In this document: in pieces, positions 1 through 10,100 of the stretch
Position numbering within the stretch: position 1 is the first letter of the stretch
Layout: the number at the start of each line of letters is the position of its first letter
NCBI GenBank assembly: GCA_949152475.1
Contig: OX424567.1
Location: 26,375,402 to 26,439,401 of the forward strand
DNA length: 64,000 nt
Direction: 5' to 3'
From: Terebella lapidaria
Lineage: Eukaryota; Annelida; Polychaeta; Terebellida; Terebellidae
Program-made: the position numbers and the translations under genes
Notes under the pieces: model-generated
Told to the model about the DNA's origin: nothing
The model's input: the letters and a program-made list of their open reading frames with translations, nothing else
Database searches by the model: none

Positions 1-101
1 TCGAAATTGAAGGAAATTACTCTCACACATCTCAGATTCCCCGCGGTGTAGATGTGACGTCACACCGGTCATATGATTGACCTTAACCGCCATTAATTTG
101 C
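1..101. repeat. Left inverted terminal repeat of the DIRS element (inner part)
   Basis: By eye every base pairs with 6179-6279 in inverted orientation. It includes the palindromic TGTGACGTCACA and the CCGCGG motif. The outer part of the repeat is beyond the window edge. Confidence 0.92.
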
Positions 102-347
102 TCCTCCATTGTTGGATGTGCAGCAAGTCTTGCTTTCGGCATTCAAAGTCGAATTTCTTCACGTCTACGATCGTCTTTAGGCTGTTCTTTGCACAGCTTT
201 TTCTTCAGTAGATCGTTCTTTCGTTGTTAGACTAGCTTAGAGTTAGTGATTTGCGATTTTTTGGGAGGAAATGGTAAAGCCTCCCCAGGCCCCTTTCCTT
301 CCCCCATTATCGCCCGTTTGTACTTCGATGTTTGATATGTTTCAGAT

Positions 348-3300
348 ATGAAGTGCATCGTTTGCAAACACTACCTTCCTAAGTGGGAGGCTCATAACGC
401 CTGCTGGCAGTGTAGGGACACTGTTTATTGCCGTCCTTCAGCCACCTGTGAGTTATGCGCGGATTGGTCCATCGACGAGTGGAAACTCTGTCTTCAAGGC
501 TTACGGGAGATTCAGGCCCGCAGGTTTGCTGGTTGCCCTACTCCCCCTTCCCCGTCAGATTCTGATAGCGCCAGGCCGCGTCCCAAGGCGTCTGAGGAAC
601 GCAAGCGGCGTTTAGATTTGCAGTTAACCAATGCTGTTTGTGCTGTAAGTTTTGATTTATCATTGTCATTTTCTTTCAGCCAGGTACGGGTCCCGGGAGC
701 CGCGCGTTCGGCTCTCGGCACCCTAACTTCCCCACAACCTACGGGTTTGTGTGGCTCACTTTTGGCTCCCTCTCTACTGGCCCCTCGTTCTCATGCTTCT
801 CTGGCTGAACGACCTGGGTTTCAGTGTCCGAGTGTGGTTTCGGGGTCTGCCGGTTCCGTCGGGCTCACGACGGTTCCCTGCGCCCGGGATCCCTCTGGAC
901 AGAGAGTGTTGTTTCCCCCTCCGGGTCGGGCTCCGGCCCCCGGGGCTGGGATTCAACCCAAGAGCCAGGGCGGATTTCGGTCCGGGTCCGTTACGCCAGT
1001 GTTTCGGCCGCCGGTTCCCGAGTTCCCGCCGGTAACTGGACCCCAGGCCGTGGCCCCTTTAGCCGTGGCCGGTAGGGACCGGGAGCCAATGGTTTTGAGC
1101 TGTCCAAACCCACGGGTTTCTGGGACCCCGTTGTTTCCAGGCTCACCCGTTTGTTCCGGTAATAATTCTGTTCATATTTTTCAGATTGCCGAGGATATTC
1201 AGGACGACTCCCCTCTCTCTTCCCTTCCCGTCTGCTCTTTTGCCTCGAGCCAGGGCATGATGTCGTTCGCCCAGGTAGCCCAGGGGTCCACTGGTCCGCC
1301 GGAGCCGCACGACTCTCCAGTCCAGGGGACTTCTCCTACTGTTCCGCCCGAGCAGCGCCTCAGGGGCGAACTGGAGGCTTTTCGGGCCGAGATGTTGGGA
1401 CAGTGGCAACAGTTCCTGGCGAGGTTCCCTCCGCCACAACAGCCGCCACCTCCTCCTCCTTCTCCGTCTCTTCCCAGGGAAGACCCGCCCTCGGATGGGG
1501 AATCTTCTCCACCGGCTCAGCCGTTGCCTGGTCCTTCGGGTCTTACGCTGCCCCTGAAGCGTAAGGCCGAGTCCGACCAGGAGCTCGCTCAGTCCGAGTC
1601 CGATGACCCCTTGTCTTGGGGAGAGAAGCTGGACTTCGTGAAGAGGGTCCTCCCGGGTTTGTGGCCCGAAGAACATGCTCCGCCGCCAGTCAAGAAGGTC
1701 GCGAGATCTATGATATCGTCGGAGATGGAGCATCCACGGCCGTCGAAGGACGCCCTACGTTTTCCCCTCTCGGCTGGAGTCCGTGGCTCCATGCAGGAGC
1801 GAATCGAGGAGACGGTCAGGACGAACAAGACCGCGATAGGCGCCTTTCCTTCCCGTCCGTCTGTTACAGATTATTACACCTCGTCGGAGCTGGACGACAG
1901 GCCGACCACCTTGAGGAGGCACCACCCCCACTTTTCCTTCTTTAAGGAACCCAAGTCGGTGGACATTCCTTGGGGAGCGCTAGCCGAATTCCAGCATACC
2001 GTGCGGGTTGGTCTGGCCACAGACTCTGCCATGGATTGGCTTTCCATGGCCACCAAGAGAGCCATTTTACAGTGCCACGACCAAGTACTGAACAATCCGG
2101 ATTTGGATCGGGATGAACTCGCGGAGGCCCTTCTCAGTTGCGCGTCCCTGGTGACCTCGATCGGCAAGGGCGTTGGTGATAAGGTTGCTCTAGACTCCCA
2201 CGCACTCTGGGTGTCTGAGCTCTGGCGTCGTGACGCGTTCCTGTCCTCCCTGAGGTTCGAGGTTCCCGACCAGTTGATGTCGGACATGAGGGTCCTGCAC
2301 CCGGTCATCCCCACCTCCGGGACTCCCACCTCCCTGCTCTTACCGGACCGTTCAGCGGACCTGCGTGAGGTGAAGAAGGAGGCGGACGAAAAGGCTGCGA
2401 AGTCTTCCACCTCCAACGCCCTCCTGAGCCAGTCCAAGTCTTTGGAACGGCTCACTCAGCAGATGGTGTCAGCTTTCAAGAAACCTCAGCCCCCTACACA
2501 GCAAGCCCAGCCGCAGCAGCAGCCAGGTCGTGGCCGCGGCAGGGCCCGAGGCAGGGCCTCTGGTCTGCCCTTTCGTGGGGCCCCTGCCGGCAGCACCCGA
2601 GGAGATCGCGGTCGAGGTCGAGGCCGTGGCCGTGGCGAGGCTCCCAAGCCCGCAGGGGAAAAGAAACCGGGTACGTATAGCTTCGGATTCCGGGCCGGAT
2701 CCTTTGCTCGAGTGTCGAGAAGAGCTGCATGGTCAGCTCGTTTCGGTCGATATTCCTTCCTCAGACGAGCCCGTAGGAGCTCGTTTAATTCTGTTTTGGA
2801 AAGAGTGGGAGCGGCTCGGGGCTTGCCCCTGGGTCGTCTCGACGCTCCGTCGAGGATTCGGCCTGAAATTCGAGAAATTGCCACCGTTATCGCCCGTCCC
2901 AAGGGGTTTCACTCTTCCAAACGATCCAGAACGCCGCCGTGTTCTCCACGAGGAGATAACGGCGATGATCGAGAAACAAGCGATAGAACCTGCTCCCGGG
3001 GACACTCCCGGGTTCTACAGCGTGTTGTTTGTGGTTCCCAAAGCGTCGGGGGGTTGGAGACCAGTGATAGATCTTTCTCCGTTGAACAAGTTCTTAATCG
3101 TGCCGACGTTTTCCATGGAAACGCCGGAGCAAGTTCGTTCAGTCATGCCTCGCGATTCGTGGGTGGTAACGATCGATCTCAAAGATGCCTATTTCCATAT
3201 TCCAATGAAACCTGCAGTTCGCAAATACCTGAGATTTCTCTATCTCGGCCGCGTATGGCAGTTTCGGGCGCTCCCGTTCGGATTATCGACAGCGCCGTGG

Positions 3301-5696
3301 ATTTTCACCATGGTGGCTCGGGAAGTCCAGATTCTCGCCCACAAGCGGGGGATTTTTATCCACCAATATCTCGACGATTGGCTAATCCGGCACCATTGTC
3401 GCGAAACGCTGATCGTCCAAGCACAGTTTGTGGTAAATCTATGCTCACGGATGGGGTTCAAAATCAACCAAAAAAAGTCCGACTTGTCACCGCGTCGAGA
3501 CTTCGTCTTCTTGGGGTATCGTTATCAGACTACCTCAGAGACTGTGTTGCCGACGCTGGATCGTCAGTCAAAATTATCCGTGCTGTCAGAAGGCTTCCTT
3601 CGTCGCATTCCACAGACGGCCAGACGCTGGCAGTCCCTTCTCGGGATGCTGGCGTCCACGGAAAAGTTAGTTCCGTTGGGCCGCCTGCACATGCGGCCTA
3701 TTCAGCGGCATCTACACTCTCAATGGTCCCAGGTCACGGGAGACAGATCCCAGCTCGTGCAGGTCTCTCCGGAAGTCGTTTCCCATCTGCAATGGTGGCT
3801 GGATCCCGTCAATCTGCTCCGAGGGTCGTCATTCCGCCGGCCGCTTCCATCCAGGCACGTATTTACGGATGCCAGTATGGACGGCTGGGGCGCTCACTGG
3901 GACGACAGCGAGGTCTCGGGCACCTGGTCTTCGTCTCAGCAGGAATGGCACATAAACCTGTTGGAACTGGAGGCCGTGTTCTTGGCTCTCAGGCATTGGG
4001 AAACACATTTCCTCAATCAGGCTGTGTTGGTGGCCACCGACAACTCCACCGTTGTCGCTTACATCAACAAGCAGGGCGGTACGAAGTCCCAGTCGCTGTG
4101 CCAGGCCGCTATCGACCTCCTGCTCTGGTGTCACGACCGGGGTATTTCGCTTTTCGCGAGGCATATCCCTGGTCATATGAATGTTTGGGCGGACCGCCTC
4201 TCCCGGAGGGGCCAGGTCCAGGCCATGGAGTGGAGTCTTGCCCCCAGGGTATTCCAATCTCTCTGCGGCCTATGGGGCACGCCGATGGTCGATTTGTTTG
4301 CGACCCGGTGGAACCACAAACTTCCTTCGTTTGTGTCTCCCATTCCCGATCCCACGGCCATGTCAGTGGATGCGATGTCGACGTCCTGGGAGGGCATGTA
4401 CGCGTATGCTTACCCCCCAGCGGTGTTGTTGGACAAGGTGATCGCCAAGTTTCGGACTCACCAGTGTCGCCTCCTGCTGATTGCTCCGTGTCTACCGCAG
4501 AGGTCGTGGTTCCCGGACCTTCTGGAGTTGATAGTAGACTTCCCTCGTCAGCTTCCGGATCGGTGGGACCTCCTCAAACAACCTCGCTCCAGCATGTTTC
4601 ATCAGGCTCCCGCAAGTCTGAAGCTTCATGCCTGGATATTGTCGAGCGATGTTTCCGAAAGAAGGGATTTTCAAGGGAGGTGTCCGCTAGGATCGCCCGA
4701 TCAAATCGAAAATCTTCTTTGGCAGTCTACCAATCGAAGTGGACTTCCTTCTGTGCTTGGTGTCGTCGCCGGAAGGTTAGTCCTTTCAGAGTCGATGCTC
4801 CCCTAATTTCCGAATTTCTTCTCGAAAAGTTCAATGAAGGGCGAGCTCCATCCACGATCGCGGGTTACCGTACGGCTATCGCGAAGACTCTAAAACCCAA
4901 ACTTGGGATCGATTTTGGTCATGATCAAGGTTTGACTGCGTTGATTAATAGTTTCGAGATCGAAAGACCGAAAGCTAGGAACCCGGTTCCTGAGTGGGAT
5001 CTATCGCTTGTTCTCAACGTCTTAAGAAAAGATCCGTTCGAACCCCTTGAGCGGGCCTCACTAAAGTTGCTGACGTTTAAGACGGTCTTCCTTTTGGCTC
5101 TGGCTTCCGGGAAGCGACGGAGTGAGCTTCACGCTCTGTCCTTTTCCAAAGTTAAGTGGAAGTCGGATGGCTCCTCGGTTCTCCTCGGAGTCATTCCCTC
5201 CTTTCTGGCCAAAACTCAATTAGCAGGTACGCCATTATTGAGCTTTTCCATTCCCGCCCTGACTCCTTCTCTGGGGCCGGGCCTGGAGGAAGACGCGAAG
5301 CTTTGTCCCGTGCGAGCCCTCCGCATCTACGTTAATCGTACGCGTGAGCTGCATCTCGGCAAGCGTTTGCTTTTCGTGTCCTATCTTAAGGATTTTCCAA
5401 ATGATATCCGTCCTGCTACGATCTCATCTTGGATCAAGAAGTGTGTTAGATTTTGCTATGAAAAGTCACAGGCGAAAAAATCCACAGGTTTCAGAGTCAA
5501 AGCGCATGATGTGAGGGCTCTCGCGGCTTCACTTGCCTTTACAAATAAAGTGTCTCTGAATGATGTCATGTCTGCCTGTACCTGGAAATCTCATAACACA
5601 TTCACTTCTTTCTATCTCAGGGAGTTAGCTTGGGAGGATGACTCCGGCCTCCAGCTTGGACGACTGGTGGCGGCGGAGCGTGTAGTCCAGCTGTAG
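348..5696 (+). CDS. DIRS gag-like protein in frame with C-terminal tyrosine recombinase (1782-codon open frame)
   Basis: Residues 1-45 carry paired cysteines (CIVC, CWQC, CELC), a zinc-finger-like start. Residues 350-400 are Pro-rich. Residues 725-769 form an RGRGR-rich basic tail typical of a nucleic-acid-binding gag. From about residue 1421 the frame encodes a tyrosine recombinase: catalytic Arg about R1590 in a G-K-R-R-S-E-L motif, H1720-x-x-R1723, W1746 and nucleophile Y1756 in FTSFYLRE. Recombinases of this type integrate circular DIRS DNA without target duplication. Between about 780 and 1420 the frame stays open, but the reading that matches known proteins is the RT in the +1 frame, so this stretch is probably not a real domain. 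Gag and recombinase may be made separately by internal initiation or splicing; the fused frame is what the sequence shows. Confidence 0.85.
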   Translation: MKCIVCKHYLPKWEAHNACWQCRDTVYCRPSATCELCADWSIDEWKLCLQGLREIQARRFAGCPTPPSPSDSDSARPRPKASEERKRRLDLQLTNAVCAVSFDLSLSFSFSQVRVPGAARSALGTLTSPQPTGLCGSLLAPSLLAPRSHASLAERPGFQCPSVVSGSAGSVGLTTVPCARDPSGQRVLFPPPGRAPAPGAGIQPKSQGGFRSGSVTPVFRPPVPEFPPVTGPQAVAPLAVAGRDREPMVLSCPNPRVSGTPLFPGSPVCSGNNSVHIFQIAEDIQDDSPLSSLPVCSFASSQGMMSFAQVAQGSTGPPEPHDSPVQGTSPTVPPEQRLRGELEAFRAEMLGQWQQFLARFPPPQQPPPPPPSPSLPREDPPSDGESSPPAQPLPGPSGLTLPLKRKAESDQELAQSESDDPLSWGEKLDFVKRVLPGLWPEEHAPPPVKKVARSMISSEMEHPRPSKDALRFPLSAGVRGSMQERIEETVRTNKTAIGAFPSRPSVTDYYTSSELDDRPTTLRRHHPHFSFFKEPKSVDIPWGALAEFQHTVRVGLATDSAMDWLSMATKRAILQCHDQVLNNPDLDRDELAEALLSCASLVTSIGKGVGDKVALDSHALWVSELWRRDAFLSSLRFEVPDQLMSDMRVLHPVIPTSGTPTSLLLPDRSADLREVKKEADEKAAKSSTSNALLSQSKSLERLTQQMVSAFKKPQPPTQQAQPQQQPGRGRGRARGRASGLPFRGAPAGSTRGDRGRGRGRGRGEAPKPAGEKKPGTYSFGFRAGSFARVSRRAAWSARFGRYSFLRRARRSSFNSVLERVGAARGLPLGRLDAPSRIRPEIREIATVIARPKGFHSSKRSRTPPCSPRGDNGDDRETSDRTCSRGHSRVLQRVVCGSQSVGGLETSDRSFSVEQVLNRADVFHGNAGASSFSHASRFVGGNDRSQRCLFPYSNETCSSQIPEISLSRPRMAVSGAPVRIIDSAVDFHHGGSGSPDSRPQAGDFYPPISRRLANPAPLSRNADRPSTVCGKSMLTDGVQNQPKKVRLVTASRLRLLGVSLSDYLRDCVADAGSSVKIIRAVRRLPSSHSTDGQTLAVPSRDAGVHGKVSSVGPPAHAAYSAASTLSMVPGHGRQIPARAGLSGSRFPSAMVAGSRQSAPRVVIPPAASIQARIYGCQYGRLGRSLGRQRGLGHLVFVSAGMAHKPVGTGGRVLGSQALGNTFPQSGCVGGHRQLHRCRLHQQAGRYEVPVAVPGRYRPPALVSRPGYFAFREAYPWSYECLGGPPLPEGPGPGHGVESCPQGIPISLRPMGHADGRFVCDPVEPQTSFVCVSHSRSHGHVSGCDVDVLGGHVRVCLPPSGVVGQGDRQVSDSPVSPPADCSVSTAEVVVPGPSGVDSRLPSSASGSVGPPQTTSLQHVSSGSRKSEASCLDIVERCFRKKGFSREVSARIARSNRKSSLAVYQSKWTSFCAWCRRRKVSPFRVDAPLISEFLLEKFNEGRAPSTIAGYRTAIAKTLKPKLGIDFGHDQGLTALINSFEIERPKARNPVPEWDLSLVLNVLRKDPFEPLERASLKLLTFKTVFLLALASGKRRSELHALSFSKVKWKSDGSSVLLGVIPSFLAKTQLAGTPLLSFSIPALTPSLGPGLEEDAKLCPVRALRIYVNRTRELHLGKRLLFVSYLKDFPNDIRPATISSWIKKCVRFCYEKSQAKKSTGFRVKAHDVRALAASLAFTNKVSLNDVMSACTWKSHNTFTSFYLRELAWEDDSGLQLGRLVAAERVVQL
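2530..4806 (+). CDS. DIRS reverse transcriptase / RNase H / methyltransferase-like protein, +1 frame inside the gag-YR frame
   Basis: This frame is open for 758 codons. The recognisable part starts near 2740. The RT domain contains VPKASGGWRPVIDLSPLN, the DLKDAYFHIP motif and catalytic YLDD (Y at 3367, DD at 3373-3378). RNase H follows, with acidic residues in FTDAS (D at 3868), LLELEAV (E near 3970), ATDNST (D at 4039) and a closing H-x-x-G-H...WADRLSR motif near 4162-4200. From about 4285 a MVDLFATRWNHKLP block and a YAYPP motif match the methyltransferase-like tail known in DIRS elements. There is no obvious strong start; translation may begin at 2530 or by frameshifting from gag. All catalytic motifs are intact, so the enzyme could still be active. 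Confidence 0.9.
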   Translation: MAAAGPEAGPLVCPFVGPLPAAPEEIAVEVEAVAVARLPSPQGKRNRVRIASDSGPDPLLECREELHGQLVSVDIPSSDEPVGARLILFWKEWERLGACPWVVSTLRRGFGLKFEKLPPLSPVPRGFTLPNDPERRRVLHEEITAMIEKQAIEPAPGDTPGFYSVLFVVPKASGGWRPVIDLSPLNKFLIVPTFSMETPEQVRSVMPRDSWVVTIDLKDAYFHIPMKPAVRKYLRFLYLGRVWQFRALPFGLSTAPWIFTMVAREVQILAHKRGIFIHQYLDDWLIRHHCRETLIVQAQFVVNLCSRMGFKINQKKSDLSPRRDFVFLGYRYQTTSETVLPTLDRQSKLSVLSEGFLRRIPQTARRWQSLLGMLASTEKLVPLGRLHMRPIQRHLHSQWSQVTGDRSQLVQVSPEVVSHLQWWLDPVNLLRGSSFRRPLPSRHVFTDASMDGWGAHWDDSEVSGTWSSSQQEWHINLLELEAVFLALRHWETHFLNQAVLVATDNSTVVAYINKQGGTKSQSLCQAAIDLLLWCHDRGISLFARHIPGHMNVWADRLSRRGQVQAMEWSLAPRVFQSLCGLWGTPMVDLFATRWNHKLPSFVSPIPDPTAMSVDAMSTSWEGMYAYAYPPAVLLDKVIAKFRTHQCRLLLIAPCLPQRSWFPDLLELIVDFPRQLPDRWDLLKQPRSSMFHQAPASLKLHAWILSSDVSERRDFQGRCPLGSPDQIENLLWQSTNRSGLPSVLGVVAGRLVLSESMLP

Positions 5697-6178
5697 ATAC
5701 CTGTAAATAGATCAGCACGCCTCTGTACAGATGCACCTGAGGTCGACTCCCAGGGGAGTTGCTCCTCTTCTTTGGCGAGGGAAATTTTTGTTCTTCTGCA
5801 AGAGGAAAGTCACCTCTGCAGAGCCCCTGCTCGTCTCCATGCATCTGAAGGTAATTCAGGCGTGTATTATGGTATAGTTGTAAATATCCTGTAAATATGT
5901 ATTTTCGACTTAAAATTATAATTTAAAAGTAAAACACAATATTTACTGCTTTCAATGGATATTTCCTACTCTCACACATCGGTGATGAAATTCCCGGGAG
6001 AGGGTTAAACCCACCTCCTTTGGTTATTCTGATATAACCCAAAGAGTTTATTATAGAGGTAGTGGTATGGCAATAAATAGGAAGTTTTAACTTGTTTAAA
6101 ACCAGTATTTATTACATACCTACCTCTATAATAAACACGATTATTCTCCCTCCCGCCTCCCCTGCCTTAACCAGGTGG
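5697..6178 (+). repeat. DIRS 3' untranslated region with internal complementary region
   Basis: After the recombinase stop there are about 300 bp of AT-rich sequence with no frame. Then, at about 6040-6137, comes a segment whose right half is the reverse complement of the outer right terminus (6371-6432). A CTCTCACACATC motif shared with the terminal repeats recurs at about 5970. Known DIRS elements use such a region to join the ends of the circular replication intermediate. Confidence 0.7.
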
Positions 6179-6432
6179 GCAAATTAATGGCGGTTAAGGT
6201 CAATCATATGACCGGTGTGACGTCACATCTACACCGCGGGGAATCTGAGATGTGTGAGAGTAATTTCCTTCAATTTCGAGTTCGAGATGGATGTCAGGAA
6301 TTTTGAGAAAATTCTTGTGACATTCATTTCTCTCTCCTCTTCTTTGAATGCCAAGGTAAGATTACCCAAAGAGTTTATTATAGAGGTAGGTATGTAATAA
6401 ATACTGGTTTTAAACAAGTTAAAACTTCCTTT
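6179..6432. repeat. Right inverted terminal repeat of the DIRS element
   Basis: Bases 6179-6279 mirror 1-101. The outer part, 6371-6432, mirrors the internal complementary region. The inferred boundary is near 6432, where homology to the internal copy stops and LINE coding sequence begins. Confidence 0.8.
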
Positions 6433-7145
6433 TAGTGCTTTTTTAAAGTCACTATAGTCACCGATCAGCCTTATGTTCATTGGGAGTCGGTTCCACACTA
6501 CCGGGCCGTAGACCGAGAAAGACCTATCAGCAAATGTTCTTCGCCTTGTTCTTGGCACTGACAGTAGTGTTTCATCGTTAGTGGAGCGGGTGAACCGATG
6601 TGCGTCCCGTTTGGACAACAAGTCCGCAAGATAATCAGGACCTTTGTTTCGTCGCGCAAGGTGAACTTGGCACACGTTCTTAAATTGAGCTCTTTGACAG
6701 ACAGGTAGCCAGTGAAGAGTTTTTAAGGCTTCACTAGCACTGTCGAAGCGCCTCCAATTTAAAACTAGCTTGGCTGCAGAATGTAAGTTCATGGCCGCAA
6801 TCCGACACTTGTTTGCGATGTGAAGTTTGAAAGAGAGACTCTCATCAAGAATTACCCCTAGATATTTCAAAGATGAGGCTCTGATGACAGAACACAGACT
6901 GAACACAGACACTGCTCAATGTTACTCATGACAGCCTTAGTATCTGAGATGGAGTTCGGATCAAATGAGTCATACAGCGAGTGATCATCCTCGTAGCCTA
7001 ACACAGAAACGTTGAAGGCATTGATCGTATCCTGGAGAGTACTCGCATACAGGTTATACAGAACCGGTCCACACAAACTGCCCTGAGGTACCGAGAAAGA
7101 CAGATCCACTGGTGCTGAGAAAGTGTCGTCGATGGCAACTATAGC
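6433..7145 (-). pseudogene. 3' fragment of a non-LTR retrotransposon (LINE) reverse transcriptase, frameshifted
   Basis: Read on the - strand, the segment 7145 to about 6870 encodes the RT core: PVDLSFSVPQGSLCGPVLYN, then the catalytic box as YEDD rather than the usual YADD (near 6990). The frame then shifts with an apparent loss of about 30 codons. The second part encodes YLGVILDESLSFKLHIANKC and the conserved tail RRRTFADRSFSVYGPVVWNR (about 6850-6440). The product cannot be functional. Its 3' end abuts the DIRS terminus and its 5' end stops exactly at the minisatellite, so no upstream ORF2 or endonuclease is present. The clade is jockey/CR1-like at best. Confidence 0.85.
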
Positions 7146-10100
7146 TAGAGATGTGCCTTTGATGTACTCTGGATACTGTACACACAACTTATAGCTAGAG
7201 ATGTGCCTTTGGTGTACTCTGGATACTGTACACACAACTTATAGCCAGAGATGTGCCTTTGGTGTACTCTGGATACTGTACACACAACTTATAGCTAGAG
7301 ATGTGCCTTTGATATACTCTGGATACTGTACACACAACTCATAGCTAGAGATTTGCTTTTGGTGTACTCTGGATACTATACATACAACTTATAGCTAGAG
7401 ATGTGCCTTTGATGTACTCTGGATACTGTACACACAACTTATAGCTAGAGATGTGCCTTTGATGTACTCTGGATACTGTACACACAACTCATAGCTAGAG
7501 ATTTGCTTTTGGTGTACTCTGGATACTATACATACAACTTATAGCTAGAGATGTGCCTTTGATGTACTCTGGATACTGTACACACAACTCATAGCTAGAG
7601 ATTTGCTTTTGGTGTACTCTGGATACTATACATACAACTTATAGCCAGAGATGTGCCTTTGGTGTACTCCGGATACTGTACACACAACTTATAGCTAGAG
7701 ATGTGCCTTTGATGTACTCTGGATAATGTACACAACTTATAGCTAGAGATGTGTCTTTGGTGTACTCTGGATACTGTACACACAACTTATAGCTAGAGAT
7801 GTGCCTTTGATGTACTCAGGTTACCGTACACACAACTTATAGCCAGAGATGTGCCTTTGGTGTACTCTGGATACTGTACACACAACTTATAGCTAGAGAT
7901 GTGCCTTTGATGTACTCTGGATACTGTACATACAACTTATAGCTAGAGATGTGCCTTTGGTGTACTCTGGATACTGTACACACAACTTATAGCTAGAGAT
8001 GTGCCTTTGAGGTACTCTGGATACTGTACACACAACTTATAGCCAGAGATGTGCCTTTGGTGTACTCTGGATACTGTACATGCAACTTATAGCTAGAGAT
8101 GTGCCTTTGGTGTACTCTGGATACTATACATACAACTTATAGCTAGAGATGTGCCTTTGATGTACTCTGGATACTGTACACACAACTTATAGCTAGAGAT
8201 GTGCCTTTGGTGTACTCTGGATACTGTACACACAACTTATAGCTAGAGATGTGCCTTTGATGTACTCTGGATACTGTACATGCAACTTATAGCTAGAGCT
8301 GTGCCTTTGGTGTACTCTGGATACTGTACACACAACTTATAGCTAGAGATGTGCCTTTGATGTACTCTGGATACTGTACACACAACTTATAGCCAGAGAT
8401 GTGCCTTTGGTGTACTCTGGATACTGTACATGCAACTTATAGCTAGAGATGTGCCTTTGGTGTACTCTGGATACTGTACACAACTTATAGCTAGAGATGT
8501 GTCTTTGGTGTACTCTGGATACTGTACACACAACTTATAGCCAGAGATGTGCCTTTGGTGTACTCTGGATACTGTACACACAACTTATAGCTAGAGATGT
8601 GCCTTTGGTGTACTCTGGATACTGTACACACAACTTATAGCTAGAGATGTGCCTTTGGTGTACTCTGGATACTGTACACACAACTTATAGCTAGAGATGT
8701 GCCTTTGGTGTACTCTGGATACTGTACACAACTTATAGCCAGAGATGTGCCTTTGATGTACTCTGGATACTGTACACACAACTCATAGCTAGAGATGTGC
8801 CTTTGCTGTACTCTGGATAATGTACACAACTTATAGCTAGAGATGTGTCTTTGGTGTACTCTGGATACTGTACACACAACTTATAGCTAGAGATGTGCCT
8901 TTGGTGTACTCTGGATACTGTACACAACTTATAGCCAGAGATGTGCCTTTGATGTACTCTGGATACTGTACACACAACTCATAGCTAGAGATGTGCCTTT
9001 GCTGTACTCTGGATAATGTACACAACTTATAGCTAGAGATGTGTCTTTGGTGTACTCTGGATACTGTACACACAACTTATAGCTAGAGATGTGCCTTTGA
9101 TGTACTCTGGATACTGTACACACAACTCATAGCTAGAGATGTGCCTTTGCTGTACTCTGGATAATGTACACAACTTATAGCCAGAGATGTGCCTTTGGTG
9201 TACTCTGGATACTGTACACACAACTCATAGCCAGAGATGTGCCTTTGGTGTACTCTGGATACTGTACACAACTTATAGTCAGAGATGTGCCTTTGATGTA
9301 CTCTGGATACTGTACACAACTTATAGTCAGAGATGTGCCTTTGGTGTACTCTGGATACTGTACACAACTTATAGCCAGAGATGTGCCTTTGATGTACTCT
9401 GGATACTGTACACACAACTCATAGCTAGAGATGTACCTTTGGTGTACTCTGGATAATGTACACAACTTATAGCTAGAGATGTGTCTTTGGTGTACTCTGG
9501 ATACTGTACACACAACTTATAGCTAGAGATGTGCCTTTGATGTACTCAGGTTACCGTACACACAACTTATAGCCAGAGATGTGCCTTTGGTGTACTCTGG
9601 ATACTGTACACACAACTTATAGCTAGAGATGTGCCTTTGATGTACTCTGGATACTGTACACACAACTTATAGCTAGAGATGTGCCTTTGGTGTACTCTGG
9701 ATACTGTACACACAACTTATAGCTAGAGATGTGCCTTTGAGGTACTCTGGATACTGTACACAACTTATAGCCAGAGATGTGCCTTTGATGTACTCTGGAT
9801 ACTGTACACACAACTTATAGCTAGAGATGTGCCTTTGGTGTACTCTGGATACTGTACACAACTTATAGCCAGAGATGTGCCTTTGATGTACTCTGGATAC
9901 TGTACACACAACTCATAGCTAGAGATGTGCCTTTGCTGTACTCTGGATAATGTACACAACTTATAGCCAGAGATGTGCCTTTGGTGTACTCTGGATACTG
10001 TACACACAACTCATAGCCAGAGATGTGCCTTTGGTGTACTCTGGATACTGTACACACAACTCATAGATAGAGATGTGCCTTTGATGTACTCTGGATACTG

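Larger units (their letters stand above)
1..6432 (+). mobile_element. DIRS-type tyrosine-recombinase retrotransposon, left tip cut by window edge
   Basis: The element has the DIRS hallmarks. There are inverted (not direct) terminal repeats, a gag-like frame, reverse transcriptase plus RNase H in an overlapping frame, and a C-terminal tyrosine recombinase in place of a DDE integrase. Bases 1-101 are an apparently perfect inverted copy of 6179-6279. A block at about 6070-6135 is the reverse complement of 6371-6432, as expected if an internal complementary region templates the outer right terminus. This places the right end near 6432; about 150 bp of the left terminus should lie upstream of the window. 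Both large frames are free of stops, so the copy looks young. It sits beside a LINE remnant in an upstream intron of the diacylglycerol kinase gene, in the same orientation as that gene. Confidence 0.93.

Noticed and set aside
641..1181. Two possible mini-introns (GTAAGT...TTTCTTTCAG at about 645-679; GTAATAA...TTTTTCAG at about 1158-1183) in the DIRS gag frame
   Set aside because: About 36 and 26 bp are too short for normal animal introns, and the frame is open through both.
4609..5696. Tyrosine recombinase as a prophage or bacterial integrase
   Set aside because: It is in frame with a DIRS gag and overlaps a DIRS-type RT/RNase H between inverted terminal repeats, in a genome with spliced metazoan genes.
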